From the NCBI RefSeq assembly GCF_964026455.1, contig NZ_OZ032152.1:1-64000 (forward strand): a stretch of DNA of 64,000 bases. The letters run 5' to 3'. The notes below the pieces were generated by a model that did not search any database, was not told the origin of the DNA, and saw nothing but the letters and a program-made list of their open reading frames with translations. The position numbers were made by a program, and so were the translations under genes. Source of the DNA: Rickettsia endosymbiont of Lasioglossum villosulum. GTDB taxonomy: Bacteria > Pseudomonadota > Alphaproteobacteria > Rickettsiales > Rickettsiaceae. This document shows, piece by piece, positions 45,020 to 56,768 of this stretch. Position 1 is the stretch's first letter, and each line of letters opens with the position of its first letter.

Positions 45020-46851
45020 ATGGATTTTAATATGAGCAAAGAAAGAGTAGATCCGAATAATAATGACGAGGTGTATCATGATTTTGATACAACAAAAGGT
45101 ATAAATTTTTTTCTTTCAAAAGGGGTTGAATCTTACAGAAGGGGGGAATATGAAGAAGCACGGACAAATTCTCGGAACGACATATTTAGGGGGCAAGATC
45201 TAAACCAGCTTATAGCAACAGCATATAATAACGCTGGTAATGAAGAAAAAGCATTACAATTTTTACAAAAGACTAGATTATATAAACTTGCACAAGAATT
45301 AGTTATAGCTAATCCAATCCAAGATAATGATAATATATCGCCTCAAATTATACAAGAAGCAATTCGTCATTTATTTTTAGAACAGCAAAGACAAAATATA
45401 GTACAACAAGAACAAGGACAAAGAATTGGTGCATTAGAACAAGAAATTGATAAGATAAAGAAAATGTTATCTAATGCAAATATTGATACTATAGATGGCA
45501 TTAATACACAAATAAAAGAGCTAGAGAAGAAAGATTCCGATTTATATAAGTATTATAAGCATTTTCTTTCAGGGTTGCGGTCTATATATTTGGCTTCTTG
45601 TATTACTAGTAGTGATGCAGTAGTAGTAAATGTTGGGCATATGGAGCGTACAACTTCTATTGAAAAAGGAATATGTATTGTGTTAGATATGGTTACGGCG
45701 GGATGGTTTAAACCTTTTGTAACTGGAGGACTTTCGGTTTTTCATGATATTGCTGATAATATTTATAACTCACGTGTGGAAAGTAAGGTATCAGAGGTGC
45801 TTAAAAAGTTCTATATGATAGTTAGTAAGCAATATGATGAAAGTATGGATTTTGAATGGCATTTGAAACAAATAGCATTGTTTTATACTGAGTTAAAAAA
45901 AGATGAGGTTTTAAATATAGGATCAGAAAATAATAAGGATAATTTTTGGAATTTTTGTAAACAAAAAATCTTACCCATGCAAAAAAAAATAAGGATAAAG
46001 GAGATGACCATATAGTAAAATTAGCCTTTAATGATATCGTGTCTTTGATAAATTATATAGAATATAATGCTGATACGATGATAAAGGAACCTGCACCATT
46101 TTTAGCTCAAATTGGCAGCAGAGCAAAAACCGAATTAGGAAAAACATGGGAAGAAGTAGTAAAAAGTAATCCTACCAATATTGTAGAATATAAATTTTCA
46201 CAAATAGAAAATAATTTATCTGAATTTAATACTATAATTCAAAAAATGAAGCTAGGGCAATGGGCTAGTATTCCATTATCTTATATTTCAATTAACCCTT
46301 GGTCTCTATATTTTTTAAAGCTTTCTTGGTCAGGTGAACAAAGAGGAATTAATCATTTTATGTTATTGCTATTATATAAAATGTGTAAGCTTAATGATGA
46401 AAATATCCGTACTTTAAAAGATGAAATTAATGATAATAACGAGAAACATGGAAGTATGGAAATAGTCATAGATGAATTGATTGGAGTTCAGGGACCTTAT
46501 GAAAAAAATATTCGTAATTTTGCAAAAAAGAATAAAGATATAATTGAACTAGCAAGAACTCAGGCTCCTCAATTATTTGTTACAGAGCGTAATATTGATT
46601 TATGTGTTGAAGATGAAAAGCATAAAAAGGATGCAAAAGAGATATTACAATTAAGATCTTCAGACCAATTTGTTAAAAGTTGCTTAAAAAGAGTATGTCC
46701 TAAGTTAGATGAGTATAGAAAGGCTCAAGCTGAAAAAGCTAAACTGAATATAAAATATGAACCGATAGGTGCGGATTTGATGACTTTTGAGATACTTAAG
46801 CATACTGATGAGCATAATGAGGTCTCAAATTTAGGTGTTGCGAAAGGATGA
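45020..46851 (+). pseudogene. Hypothetical gene split at a nine-A tract
   Basis: Two frames form one protein of about 610 aa. The first (45020-46015, 331 aa) has a TPR-like start (GVESYRRGEYEEA, AYNNAGNEEKALQFL), a coiled coil near residues 120-175, and a C-terminal hydrophobic part with MVTAGWFKPFVTGG. At 45980-45989 a run of nine A's (atgc then A9 then taagg) precedes a short out-of-frame end. One extra A would join it to NKDKGDDHIVKLAFNDIV and the second ORF (46039-46851). That ORF has only a GTG start and no ribosome site. It ends overlapping the next gene as ATGA. The function is unknown. Confidence 0.62.
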
Positions 46852-48170
46852 GTACTATATACCATATTCTTGATCATGTTCCTGCTATTTATAAAGAGGA
46901 TATGGAAATAGAGTATAAGAATTTAGCAATGCAGATAATTAAGTCGGGGAAGCTAAGAATAGATACCGATGATTGTTGCAATTTTGCAAGATTTAGTGAC
47001 CCTGCTTTTAATATTAGTATGATGGTTAGCAAAGAAGAGCTAACAGATCCACATTTAATCCCTGAAACTACAAAACTTTTCCAAAATCTATATAGAAATT
47101 CTGCTACCGATCAAAAAATAAAATCTGTCTTTGATAATCTAAAAAAACAAATCTATAAACTACAGCCAATCAAAAAAGAAGTAATGGAAATGTTAGCCCG
47201 TATTTTTGTACAATCTGCTCACCCGATTGTCATAAGATGGCTACTTCTTGATAAAACAGAAATATTTATCACCTACTCTCATAATATTGGTGATATGATG
47301 GATATGGTTAACTGGCAGAAAGTAGGCGGTAATAGTGGAATGCAAAGCACTAACGGCAAAGATGTGGCTATTTTTGTCTCATGTGGTGGTAACCCTTTTG
47401 CTGAAAATAGTAAGGATCACCCTATGTATGGTGGTGGCTTTGCTGCTGTTGCAAGATTGCAGATTATAGCAGCTCAAGAACTTGGGCATTTTGCTGATAT
47501 AAAAAGGGATAATAGAGGTAGGCAAATCACCCGCCATTCGGCTAATTTTTCTGGCACTAAAGCAACGGATAATGCACGTATTGCTCGTAAAAAAGATATA
47601 GAACATTGCCGTAATTTACTGCATAAACTGCTTATAGCAGGCATGAAAAAGCAGCTAGATTATGAGACAAAGCTTAAATTTTATCATACTAATAAAGTAA
47701 GAGGTTTAAAAATTCTAGCAATAAACTTCATGATTTTTATATATAAATTTAAGCTTTTAAGATATAGCAATAAACATGGTTTGGTTTTTGTCAGGAAATT
47801 TAAATCAGATAAATATATGGCATTAATGATTGATGCTATGTTTAAAGATATGCAAGCTAATTTATCACCATCAGCTGATGTATATAAAAATAAAAATCCT
47901 GAAATTGAAGAAGCAGTAGCCTGCATTGAAGCACTAGCACGAGTACCTCAGCAAGCAATAAAATGGGGATATCTAACAACAAAGGAAACTATGCATGAGC
48001 TTTATAAGATATATTATAATGAGGTCATCCCATCGTTAATCACTAGCTATGATGCAGTAACAGGTGAAAACTATAAACGTAGTTTGAAAAAAGCTAAAAT
48101 TAGCTTATTAGCTAAAATAAATATTTTTAACAAGAAAAAATTAGTACTAAAACCAGTCAGAGAACTATAA
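46848..48170 (+). CDS. Rickettsia-type hypothetical protein (DUF2748-like, 440 aa)
   Basis: I believe this matches a Rickettsia-restricted family (DUF2748), though only from memory. The middle has SAHPIVIRWLLLDKTEIFI, then FVSCGGNPF, YGGGFAAVARLQIIAAQELG and GHFADIKRDNRG. The QELGHFAD stretch resembles a metallopeptidase HExxH helix with Gln in place of the first His, so activity cannot be claimed. The C-terminal part is basic and helical. The start overlaps the preceding split gene by four bases, so they are cotranscribed. Confidence 0.65.
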   Translation: MSTIYHILDHVPAIYKEDMEIEYKNLAMQIIKSGKLRIDTDDCCNFARFSDPAFNISMMVSKEELTDPHLIPETTKLFQNLYRNSATDQKIKSVFDNLKKQIYKLQPIKKEVMEMLARIFVQSAHPIVIRWLLLDKTEIFITYSHNIGDMMDMVNWQKVGGNSGMQSTNGKDVAIFVSCGGNPFAENSKDHPMYGGGFAAVARLQIIAAQELGHFADIKRDNRGRQITRHSANFSGTKATDNARIARKKDIEHCRNLLHKLLIAGMKKQLDYETKLKFYHTNKVRGLKILAINFMIFIYKFKLLRYSNKHGLVFVRKFKSDKYMALMIDAMFKDMQANLSPSADVYKNKNPEIEEAVACIEALARVPQQAIKWGYLTTKETMHELYKIYYNEVIPSLITSYDAVTGENYKRSLKKAKISLLAKINIFNKKKLVLKPVREL

Positions 48171-48252
48171 TTCGTTGTAATAAAAAATTCAATCTTTAAT
48201 TGAAATGACAGTAATAATGCTATATTTATAGTGTAATATATCATTATTACTT

Positions 48253-49185
48253 ATGTCCCAGAAACCTAAACACGACGAAATTATAAGAAGTGCGTTTGAA
48301 AACCCTTTAGTTTCTAAAGAGTTTTTTCAAATGCATTTACCCCCTTATATACAGAATCTAATTTCTCTTGAAAACCTAAAAATGGAAAAAGATAGCTTTG
48401 TAGATAAAAGACTCAAAAAATCTATAGTAGATATTCTATTTTCTGCTAAGTTTGGAGAGAAAAAGGGCTATTTATATCTACTTTTAGAACACCAAAGCAC
48501 ACCTGAGTATAAAATGGCTTTGAGGTTATTTCGGTATATGTTTAAAATTGCTGAATACCATAAGAAATCAACAAAAAGTAAAAAGTTCCCTTTCATATAT
48601 CCTTTGATATTTTACAATGGTCAAAAGAAATATAATGCTCCACGAAATCTATGGGAATTATTTGAAAATAGTGAACTTGTAAAGGCTACATGGACTAATG
48701 ACTATCAATTAATCAATGTACATGATATTCCGGACGAAAAATTGAAAGAAAAAGCATGGTCTGGGATTTTGCAATTTTTTATGAAGCATATTCATGAACG
48801 TGATTTATTGAAAAGGTGGGAAGAAGTAGCTGATCTTTTGCCTAAATTCGCTAAAGTTGATATCGGTATTGATCATATAGAACTAATTTTATGCTACACT
48901 TTGACCAGAATTAAACAAGGTGATATAATAGAAGTAGAAAAACTACTTAAATCAAAATTAAATCCTAAAAAAAGAGAAAACGTTATGAAAAGTATAGCTC
49001 ACCATTGGATGCAACAAGGAAAGGAAGAAGCAAGAGAAGAAGCAAAAGCGGAAGCAGTAAAGCTAGTTAATATTAAAATGCAAGAAGAAAAAATTACTAT
49101 GGCAAAGAAAATGCTAAAAGAAGGCATACCATTAGGTGCTGTTATAAAAATTACAGAATTATCTAAAGCAGATTTAGAAAGATAA
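48253..49185 (+). CDS. Rpn/YhgA-like PD-(D/E)XK nuclease (transposase_31)
   Basis: This is a YhgA-type recombination-promoting nuclease. The N-terminus KHDEIIRSAFENPLVSKEFF is the family start. The nuclease core is SIVDILFSAKF near residue 56 and YLYLLLEHQSTPEYKMALRL near 75-94. FPFIYPLIFYNG near 115 is another family mark. The C-terminal AKKMLKEGIPLGAVIKITELS is shared with the gene at 21431 and the remnant at 11001. It looks intact, and its promoter region is a short AT-rich gap. Confidence 0.9.
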   Translation: MSQKPKHDEIIRSAFENPLVSKEFFQMHLPPYIQNLISLENLKMEKDSFVDKRLKKSIVDILFSAKFGEKKGYLYLLLEHQSTPEYKMALRLFRYMFKIAEYHKKSTKSKKFPFIYPLIFYNGQKKYNAPRNLWELFENSELVKATWTNDYQLINVHDIPDEKLKEKAWSGILQFFMKHIHERDLLKRWEEVADLLPKFAKVDIGIDHIELILCYTLTRIKQGDIIEVEKLLKSKLNPKKRENVMKSIAHHWMQQGKEEAREEAKAEAVKLVNIKMQEEKITMAKKMLKEGIPLGAVIKITELSKADLER

Positions 49186-49198
49186 AATCACTATATAT

Positions 49199-52100
49199 TT
49201 AAGTATTTTGATAAATACTAAGAATCTCAAAATCTTGCCCTCTTAAAAAGAACTTTTCTGGCAACGTAATTTTTGCTACAAAATTTTTTACTGATTTGCT
49301 TGATAAATATATTGTAGCTGTGGTATTACTCTGCTCGTCGTTATTTATACGTGCTGATAGTAGAGTAATTATTTGTTCTAATTCTTCGTCATTTTTAGGG
49401 TAGAGCTGTAAATCAAATTGCTGATTGCCAGTTGCATTTTCAATTGATGAAAAGCTTTTAGCAGTGATTTTAATACCGCCCTCATCTTTAATGATATCGC
49501 AATTAACAACTACTAGACTTTTGACGTCAAGTAGATGTACGTAATCTTTTAAAACTTCTTCGCTAAAAATACTTAACTCAAATATATTTTCAGGATCAGA
49601 AAGCACTAGGGTAACAAATCTACCTCTTGCTGACATACGAGAATCTTTCTTTTGTATTACACCAGCAATCATTACTCTATTACGGCCATCAGGCAAATTA
49701 TTATGTAAGTCAGCCGAGCTTAAGATATTTAAGCGATTGAATATTTCTTTGTATTCTGTTAGCGGGTGATTTGAAATAAATAACCCCATAGCCTCAAATT
49801 CATAAAAAGTTAAAGTATTCTTATCAGCGTAATCACTTGAGACTAGGATTTCTTTACTTAAGCTGGAAACTTTAATTAAACTAAATTGATTAGATGCCTG
49901 CTCTTCATGGTAAGAAACCGAATATGCAAGAAGCTTAGAAATGCTTGAAAATAATTGCAATCTATTATCATGTAATTCATCAAAACAGCCAGCTTTAATT
50001 AGATTTTCAAGTAATTTACTGTTGATAGCTTTTGGTGGTAATCTCTCAATAAAATCAATGATCGATTTAAAAGCACCTCTTGCATTTCTTTCATCTGTTA
50101 CTAGCTTACCAAAATTCGGCGTGACTCCTTTTATAGCTCCAAGTGCGAAGATTATAGAACTATCAATGTCATACCGCGGCTTGACCGCGGTATCTTTTAA
50201 TTGGTCTCCATGGATACCGCGGTCAAGCCGCGGTATGACATACTTTACACTAAAATACCCACCTGAAATATTAATATTCGGTGCAATGATTTTTATATTA
50301 TTATCTTTTGCTTCTTGCAGGAATAAATTAATTTTATCGTGATTATTTAGTTCAAGATTTAAGCACGCAACTACGAATTCTGCTGGATAATTAGCTTTAA
50401 GATATGCTGTTTGATATGAGATAACCCCGTAAGCTGCGGCATGTGCCTTGTTAAAACCATAACCAGCAAATTTAGCAACAGTTGCGAAAATCGATTTAGC
50501 TTGAGCCTCAGAAATATTATTAGCTATTGCACCTTTAACAAAAATTTCTTCTTGTTGTTCCATCTCAGCTTTAATTTTCTTACCCATGGCTCTACGAAGC
50601 AAATCAGCAGCTCCTAGCGTATAACCAGCTAAAACTTGAGCAATTCTTTGGACTTGTTCTTGATATATCACTACTCCATAAGTTTCCTCTAAGATAGGCT
50701 TTAACAACTCATGCAAATAATCAGGCTGCTGTAATTTATGCTTACAAGCTATATAGGTTGGAATATTTTCCATAGGTCCAGGGCGATATAACGCACCAAG
50801 AGCTATTAAGTCATGTATGGAATCAGGTTTAAGGCGTCTAAGGGCATCTTTCATCCCAACACTTTCAAACTGGAATACGCCGACTCCTTTACCTTTACAT
50901 AACATTTGATAAGTTTTTTCATCATCAAATGTCATATCGTTAAAATCTATTTCTATATTTTGCTCTTTTAACAATTTCTTACAATCGGTAATAACAGTTA
51001 AAGTTTGCAGCCCAAGAAAGTCGAACTTAATTAAACCAGCAAGCTCGCAATATTTCATGGAGTAGCCGACTACCAACATATCGGAGTTAGCATCTTTATA
51101 GACAGGTACTATATCAACTAAATCAGTACCAGCTATTATGATTCCTGCTGCATGTGTTGAGGAGTGGCGATGCAGCCCTTCAAGAATTAATGATGTATCA
51201 AGTACTAGCTTAATTAATTCTAGCTCACCCTCTAAATTATATAATCCGTTACCTTTAGCAGCATTGGCAAGCTCTGGCACTTCTCGTATTGCCTGTTCAA
51301 GCGTAACGGGGTTTATTGCACTAAACGGTACTAATTCAGTTAGATAATCTGCAAATTTATATGGCAGGCTTAGTACTCGTGCAACATCCTTAATTACAGC
51401 CTTTGCCTGCATTTTACCGAAAGTTATAATTTGTCCTACTCTATTATTACCATATTTAGAACGTACATAATTAATAACTTCTTCTCGTCTTTCCTGACAA
51501 AAATCAATATCAAAGTCAGGCATTGAAATACGATCTGGATTCAAAAATCTTTCAAATAATAGACCAAATTTAATAGGGTCAAGATCAGTAATAAGCAAGC
51601 TCCAAGCAACAACTGATCCTGCTCCTGAGCCTCTGCCTGGTCCTACTAAAATACCTTGATTTTTACTCCATTTTATAAAGTCAGATACGATCAAAAAATA
51701 ACCAGCGAAATTCATACTGCATATAATATTTAGCTCATAGTCAAGACGAGCAAAATACTCAGTTTTAATATTTTCTTGATTTTCTATGGAAATATGTTCA
51801 GATTTGAATTTTGTATCAAGTCTTGCAAGTAATCCATCTTTTGCTTCTTTTCTAATTAAATCAGTTTCACTAATATCTTTAGTAGCAAAATTAGGAAGCA
51901 TTGGAGGATTTGTATGGGCAGCAAAATAACAACGCTGGGTTAAATTTACTGTATTTTCGATAGCACTAGGTAGATCGGCAAAAAGCTCGATCATTTCTTT
52001 TGCTGATTTAAAATAACAATTCTCACTAACTGTTTTACGATCAGGATATTCTTTAGTAACACCGGCAGAAATACATAATAATACATCATGTGCATCATGC

Positions 52101-52717
52101 ATGCTTTTTTTGCTGAATAGTACTTTATTGGTAGCAACAAGCGGAATATTTAATTTTGATGCTATTTTAATATAATTATCTTCAATAAGCTGCTCTTTCG
52201 GTAGATCGTGTCGCATGATTTCAAAGTAAAAACGATCTCCAAAAATTTCTTGCAAGTTTCGTACAAACATTTCAGCTTGTTCTTCTTTATTAGCAAGCAA
52301 GCATTTCCCTGTAATACCCTCAGTATAACAACATAATGCTATTAATCCCTCTTGATATTCTTTTAAATCCTCAAAAGTAATATGGTTGCATATTTTACGA
52401 TCATTTGTAGTAAAGGTAATACTGGATAGTTTAAGCAAATTTTTATAGCCAGTTTCATCTTTAGCTATCAATAATATTTCTGCAAAAACGTTTGCTTCAT
52501 ATTGTATATTTAAAATAACCCCGTGAATAGGCTGCAAACCTTTCTTTATTGCATATAAAGCAAACTCTAGCGATCCAAATAAATTCTCTTTATCTGTTAA
52601 GCAAATAGCAGGCATTTTATAAGAAGAGGCAAGCTCTACTATTTTTTCAGTAGTTAATGCACTTGCTAAGAAAGAATAGGAACTTTGAGTTCTTAAATGT
52701 ATAAATTCAGTTTGCAT
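49199..52717 (-). CDS. dnaE: DNA polymerase III alpha subunit with in-frame palindrome
   Basis: DnaE is the replicative polymerase. An N-terminal PHP domain ([20 protein letters not shown]) leads into the palm. [20 protein letters not shown] is near residue 360 and [20 protein letters not shown] near 388, with the catalytic Asp pair. The finger and C-terminal OB domains follow. At residues about 827-850 a perfect palindromic element (50168-50239, 72 bases, 24 codons) reads through in frame as [17 protein letters not shown] and onward. This is the Rickettsia palindromic element insertion phenomenon in an essential gene. Everything else is intact at 1172 aa. Confidence 0.97.
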   Translation of the reverse strand: MQTEFIHLRTQSSYSFLASALTTEKIVELASSYKMPAICLTDKENLFGSLEFALYAIKKGLQPIHGVILNIQYEANVFAEILLIAKDETGYKNLLKLSSITFTTNDRKICNHITFEDLKEYQEGLIALCCYTEGITGKCLLANKEEQAEMFVRNLQEIFGDRFYFEIMRHDLPKEQLIEDNYIKIASKLNIPLVATNKVLFSKKSMHDAHDVLLCISAGVTKEYPDRKTVSENCYFKSAKEMIELFADLPSAIENTVNLTQRCYFAAHTNPPMLPNFATKDISETDLIRKEAKDGLLARLDTKFKSEHISIENQENIKTEYFARLDYELNIICSMNFAGYFLIVSDFIKWSKNQGILVGPGRGSGAGSVVAWSLLITDLDPIKFGLLFERFLNPDRISMPDFDIDFCQERREEVINYVRSKYGNNRVGQIITFGKMQAKAVIKDVARVLSLPYKFADYLTELVPFSAINPVTLEQAIREVPELANAAKGNGLYNLEGELELIKLVLDTSLILEGLHRHSSTHAAGIIIAGTDLVDIVPVYKDANSDMLVVGYSMKYCELAGLIKFDFLGLQTLTVITDCKKLLKEQNIEIDFNDMTFDDEKTYQMLCKGKGVGVFQFESVGMKDALRRLKPDSIHDLIALGALYRPGPMENIPTYIACKHKLQQPDYLHELLKPILEETYGVVIYQEQVQRIAQVLAGYTLGAADLLRRAMGKKIKAEMEQQEEIFVKGAIANNISEAQAKSIFATVAKFAGYGFNKAHAAAYGVISYQTAYLKANYPAEFVVACLNLELNNHDKINLFLQEAKDNNIKIIAPNINISGGYFSVKYVIPRLDRGIHGDQLKDTAVKPRYDIDSSIIFALGAIKGVTPNFGKLVTDERNARGAFKSIIDFIERLPPKAINSKLLENLIKAGCFDELHDNRLQLFSSISKLLAYSVSYHEEQASNQFSLIKVSSLSKEILVSSDYADKNTLTFYEFEAMGLFISNHPLTEYKEIFNRLNILSSADLHNNLPDGRNRVMIAGVIQKKDSRMSARGRFVTLVLSDPENIFELSIFSEEVLKDYVHLLDVKSLVVVNCDIIKDEGGIKITAKSFSSIENATGNQQFDLQLYPKNDEELEQIITLLSARINNDEQSNTTATIYLSSKSVKNFVAKITLPEKFFLRGQDFEILSIYQNT
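50168..50239. repeat. Palindromic element inserted in frame in dnaE
   Basis: The 27-base arms at 50168-50194 and 50213-50239 (gtcataccgcggcttgacc...) are perfect inverted repeats around 18 bases. At 72 bases it keeps the reading frame. The arm matches the intergenic copy at 5180. Confidence 0.93.
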
Positions 52718-52745
52718 TTTTAATTATTGTTAAAGTGTATAAATC

Positions 52746-52844
52746 GTCATTGCGAGCGAGTGAAATGAGCGTGGCAATCTCATGAAATAATACGGGATAA
52801 CAACTCCTGAGATTGCCGCGTCGTCTACGACTCCTCGCAATGAC
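52746..52844. repeat. Palindromic repeat, 'gtcattgcgag' family
   Basis: The ends are gtcattgcgagc and ctcgcaatgac, with internal gtggcaatctcatg and ctgagattgccgcgtcg. It lies between dnaE and ugd. Confidence 0.9.
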
Positions 52845-52854
52845 GTTGTTGGGG

Positions 52855-54159
52855 CTAAATCTTACTTCCTACTGTATAATATTTAAAGCCGATGCTCTTC
52901 ATTTTATCAGCTTTTAAGATATTCCGTAGATCAATTATTATAGGTGTTTTTACCAAACTATAAATTTTCTGCCAATCAAGTGCTTGAAATTCATTCCACT
53001 CAGTGGTAATAACTATAGCATCAGCAGAATCACAAGCTTTGATTGCGGAATCTAGATATAACAAATTTTCATTTTGAAAAGTTTTTTGGGAATTTTCAAG
53101 ACCCATAGGATCGAATGCCTTAACGTATGCACCTTTATCTAATAAATTTTTAATGATCTCAATTGCAGGACTTGCTCTAACATCGTCGGTACCTGCTTTG
53201 TAGGTTAAGCCTAAAACTGCTATATTTTTACTTTTCAAATTTTCATCTAATAAAGTAGCTATCTTATCTACCATAAGACTCGGACGTTCTTTATTACTTC
53301 TAATCACTGCTTCAAGAATTTTAGAATCTATGTGATTATTCTTAATGATACTATTTAATGCCAAGATATCTTTTGGAAAACATGAGCCTCCAAAGCCAGG
53401 TCCAGCATTTAGAAAGGCTGTTCCAATTCTTTTATCAAGCCCTATTCCTTTAGGTAAATTTTTAATATCAGCACCAATTTTCTCGCATAAATTAGCCATC
53501 TCATTAACAAAAGCAATTTTAGTAGCCAAAAAACTATTTGAGCCATATTTAATAAGTTCTGATGTAACTAAATCAGTTACTACTAATTCTGCTCCATTAT
53601 CCGTTAAAGGCAAATAAATCTTTCGTAATATATCCTCTGATTCTTTATTATTTACACCAATCACGATACGATCAGGATATAAAAAATCTTCTACAGCATT
53701 CCCTTCACGTAAAAATTCTGGATTTGATGCAACATTAAATGAGAAGCCTTTTGCTTTTAAATAATTAATGATATTATTACAACTATTTGGTGGTACAGTT
53801 GATTTGATAACTATTAAACAATCTTTGTTTATATGTAGAGAAACTTTATCTATTGCCTCATAAACATAACTTAAATCGGCTTCGCCTGATTCTTTAGAGG
53901 GTGTACCGACTGTTATAAATACTGCTTCGGTATTTTTAAGTTCATCACTATAAAAGCTAGTAAACTTTAACCTTTCATGTTCCAAAGCTTGCGTAAAATA
54001 TTTATCAAGTTTAGCTTCATAAATTGGTAATATTTTCTTATTTAACTTAGAGATTTTGGCTTCATCATTATCAAGACAAGTAACATTATGACCTAAATAG
54101 CTCATCATAACACCGGAAACTAATCCCACATAGCCGCTACCAATAAATGTAATATTCAT
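52855..54159 (-). CDS. ugd: UDP-glucose 6-dehydrogenase
   Basis: Ugd oxidises UDP-glucose to UDP-glucuronate for surface polysaccharide. The N-terminal NAD motif is FIGSGYVGLVSGVMM, the middle has NPEFLREGNAVEDF near residue 146, and the catalytic Cys is in GFGGSCFPKDI near 258. The C-terminal domain has VLGLTYKAGTDDVRASPAIE near 314. At 434 aa it is full length. No capsule cluster is adjacent. Confidence 0.94.
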   Translation of the reverse strand: MNITFIGSGYVGLVSGVMMSYLGHNVTCLDNDEAKISKLNKKILPIYEAKLDKYFTQALEHERLKFTSFYSDELKNTEAVFITVGTPSKESGEADLSYVYEAIDKVSLHINKDCLIVIKSTVPPNSCNNIINYLKAKGFSFNVASNPEFLREGNAVEDFLYPDRIVIGVNNKESEDILRKIYLPLTDNGAELVVTDLVTSELIKYGSNSFLATKIAFVNEMANLCEKIGADIKNLPKGIGLDKRIGTAFLNAGPGFGGSCFPKDILALNSIIKNNHIDSKILEAVIRSNKERPSLMVDKIATLLDENLKSKNIAVLGLTYKAGTDDVRASPAIEIIKNLLDKGAYVKAFDPMGLENSQKTFQNENLLYLDSAIKACDSADAIVITTEWNEFQALDWQKIYSLVKTPIIIDLRNILKADKMKSIGFKYYTVGSKI

Positions 54160-54253
54160 AATTTTTGATGATTTTTTCTAGATTATACTTTATATTTAAC
54201 AAATATTACAAGTCTAAAACTTGCGTTATCTTTTAATCGATTTATAAACTCGA

Positions 54254-56767
54254 ATGAATTTTCTCAAAAAAGCTTTTATTAGTATTTTTACAACTTTTGC
54301 TGCATTGTTTCTAATTGCATATTTAATTTTTTATAGTGCAAATCATGGACATATGAATAAGCCTTTAAAAAGAGTAATTGAATTTTATTTAAGTAAAAAT
54401 GATATCAAAGCTGTAATAGATGACTTAAATTTTAAAGAAAATCACTTAATAATTAATAAAATTTCTTTATATCTTATAGATAATGCTGAAGGGGAAATTA
54501 ATGACCTTGATATTACTTTAAATTTCAAAAATCTATTTTCTAATTCATTAATAGAAGCATATTTTAATGTAGCTCAATTTTCGGTAATATCAAATAATAA
54601 GGAAGAAATTATAAATACTCAAATAAATGGTGATTACTCCTTAAATATATTCCAAAGAAATATTTTAACTAATATAAACCTAACTTCAATAAAAAGTGAT
54701 ATTTTAACAGATGAAAAAGGGGCAGGGCTGCCGCTTGGAAAAGCTGTATGTGTTTATAAAACTAGCAATACAAAAAATAACCCTAAAATAGCTGATTGTA
54801 AGCTGAATTTTGGGAACAAAGCTTCTTTATCTTTAAACAGTAAAATAACTGATAAAAACATAGATGCAAATGCCAATATAGTAAATATTCCTCTGATAAT
54901 TTACCAAACAGTAGAAAAAATTATTCCTAACAATCCTGTGATATCGTATTTGCAGGAGCATATAAAACAAGGTCACATTCAAAACGGCGAATTGAGCATT
55001 AAACTAGATAGAAAATTTTTAAAAGAAAATATTTTAGAAGACGATAATTTAAAAGCAAATTTGCATATATCAAATTTTGAATATAAATATCATAAGGATT
55101 TACCTGCTTTAACTAAAGTTGATACTAATGTAGTTATTTCAGGGGCAGAGGTAAAATTTTTGATTAACGAGGCTTATAGTGGTAATAGCGTTCTATCTAA
55201 TGGTATTATGACTTTTAAATGGGAAGGACCTCTTAAGTCACAATTTGTTTTTAATGCTACTGCTAAAGGTGAAATTAGTGATTTAGTTGATTTTATCCCA
55301 AATAACGCATATCAAAATATTAAAAATGAAGATATTGATTTGAAAGGAATTAAAGGAAATGCCAATTCAATAATAGAGATAATAATTCCTATCAATTCTG
55401 AAATCGATAATAGCTATAATGTTACCTCAACATTAACTGATATAAATTTTAATACTTTAAGTAATAATATATTATTACAACATGGTGAGGCAAAAGGTGT
55501 TTTTAAAGACAATCAATTAAATATTACTGGTAAGGGTAAAATCAATAATTATGTAAGTAATTTTACTTACGACCACGATATGGTAGATGAAAATAATAAT
55601 TGCCTGCTTAAAATAAAAAGTAATATTACAGCAAATAATAAAAGTTTTGGCATATTAAAATTAATGTCAGGTAGTGCTGTTTTAGATTTTGAATATAAGA
55701 AACAAAATAACAATGCAACTATTGATCTTAATTCTAACCTTGATAATTTAGAGTTTTATATAGATAAAGTAGCTATCCACAAACAGTTGCATAAAAAAGC
55801 TAATTTAAATATCCATACTAAATTAAGTGATAAGGGTTCAGATAAGAATATCGAATTTAATCTATCAGGGGATGATAGTTTAAAAATTAGTGGTAATATC
55901 TTAGCTAAGAAAGATACTTATAATATATCTTTGCTCTCCATCAATCATAAAAATACAAGATTAAGCGGAAAAATAACTATAGATAGTCATAATCTAAATA
56001 CTGAAATTTATGGAAGCGTATTAGATCTTTCAAACTCTAATATGATAGAGTTTTTACAAAAAGATGGTGATTCCACACGTAATGTAATATTAAAAACTAA
56101 CATATATAAAATTTTATTAAAGGATAATGTAATTTTAGATAACTTTGATTTAGCAATTAAATGTGATAAAGTACGCTGCTTCTCTGGTTTTCTAAATAGC
56201 AATATTTCTAATAATGGAAAAGTGAGGATGTCTCTTACTGCACAAGAAAGCTATGAACAATGGTTAATTGAGTCAGATAATGCCGGTGCATTACTTAAAG
56301 GGCTCGGGATGTATAGTTCTATGCAAGACGGTTATGCTAAAATTAACCTGAATACTAGAAGATATAAAGTTAAAAAAGGCGATATAATACCAATATTAGA
56401 TGGTAAATTCTATATAACACGTTTTGCCTTAACCGATACTCCTTTTTTAACAAGATTAGTTTCTTTTGTTTCAATACCTGGTCTTCTTAGCTCGATAACC
56501 AATAATAAGAATATTTCATTTGAAGATATGAACGGTAATTTTAGTTATCAAGGAAACGTAATTACATTATCCGGTGCAGAAGCACACGGACCATTTTTTG
56601 ACTTTACTATGAAAGGTAATATTGATACCAACCAAAAATTAATTCAAATTAAAGGTAACGTTATCCCATCATTTTTCTTCATTAGTAGTATTGTAACTAA
56701 AATACCGGTAGTAGGTAAGATATTTTCTAAGGTCGCACCTTATTCTTTAAAAATACAATATAAATAA
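54254..56767 (+). CDS. AsmA-like inner-membrane protein (YhdP/DUF3971 type)
   Basis: One N-terminal membrane helix ([20 protein letters not shown]) anchors a long periplasmic protein of repeated beta-strand segments. The C-terminal AsmA-like domain is shown by [15 protein letters not shown], then [16 protein letters not shown] and the final [16 protein letters not shown]. The family includes YhdP/TamB-like proteins proposed to carry phospholipid to the outer membrane; that role here is inference. At 837 aa it is shorter than gammaproteobacterial YhdP but similar to Rickettsia relatives. AmpG starts one base after its stop. Confidence 0.85.
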   Translation: MNFLKKAFISIFTTFAALFLIAYLIFYSANHGHMNKPLKRVIEFYLSKNDIKAVIDDLNFKENHLIINKISLYLIDNAEGEINDLDITLNFKNLFSNSLIEAYFNVAQFSVISNNKEEIINTQINGDYSLNIFQRNILTNINLTSIKSDILTDEKGAGLPLGKAVCVYKTSNTKNNPKIADCKLNFGNKASLSLNSKITDKNIDANANIVNIPLIIYQTVEKIIPNNPVISYLQEHIKQGHIQNGELSIKLDRKFLKENILEDDNLKANLHISNFEYKYHKDLPALTKVDTNVVISGAEVKFLINEAYSGNSVLSNGIMTFKWEGPLKSQFVFNATAKGEISDLVDFIPNNAYQNIKNEDIDLKGIKGNANSIIEIIIPINSEIDNSYNVTSTLTDINFNTLSNNILLQHGEAKGVFKDNQLNITGKGKINNYVSNFTYDHDMVDENNNCLLKIKSNITANNKSFGILKLMSGSAVLDFEYKKQNNNATIDLNSNLDNLEFYIDKVAIHKQLHKKANLNIHTKLSDKGSDKNIEFNLSGDDSLKISGNILAKKDTYNISLLSINHKNTRLSGKITIDSHNLNTEIYGSVLDLSNSNMIEFLQKDGDSTRNVILKTNIYKILLKDNVILDNFDLAIKCDKVRCFSGFLNSNISNNGKVRMSLTAQESYEQWLIESDNAGALLKGLGMYSSMQDGYAKINLNTRRYKVKKGDIIPILDGKFYITRFALTDTPFLTRLVSFVSIPGLLSSITNNKNISFEDMNGNFSYQGNVITLSGAEAHGPFFDFTMKGNIDTNQKLIQIKGNVIPSFFFISSIVTKIPVVGKIFSKVAPYSLKIQYK

Positions 56768-56768
56768 T

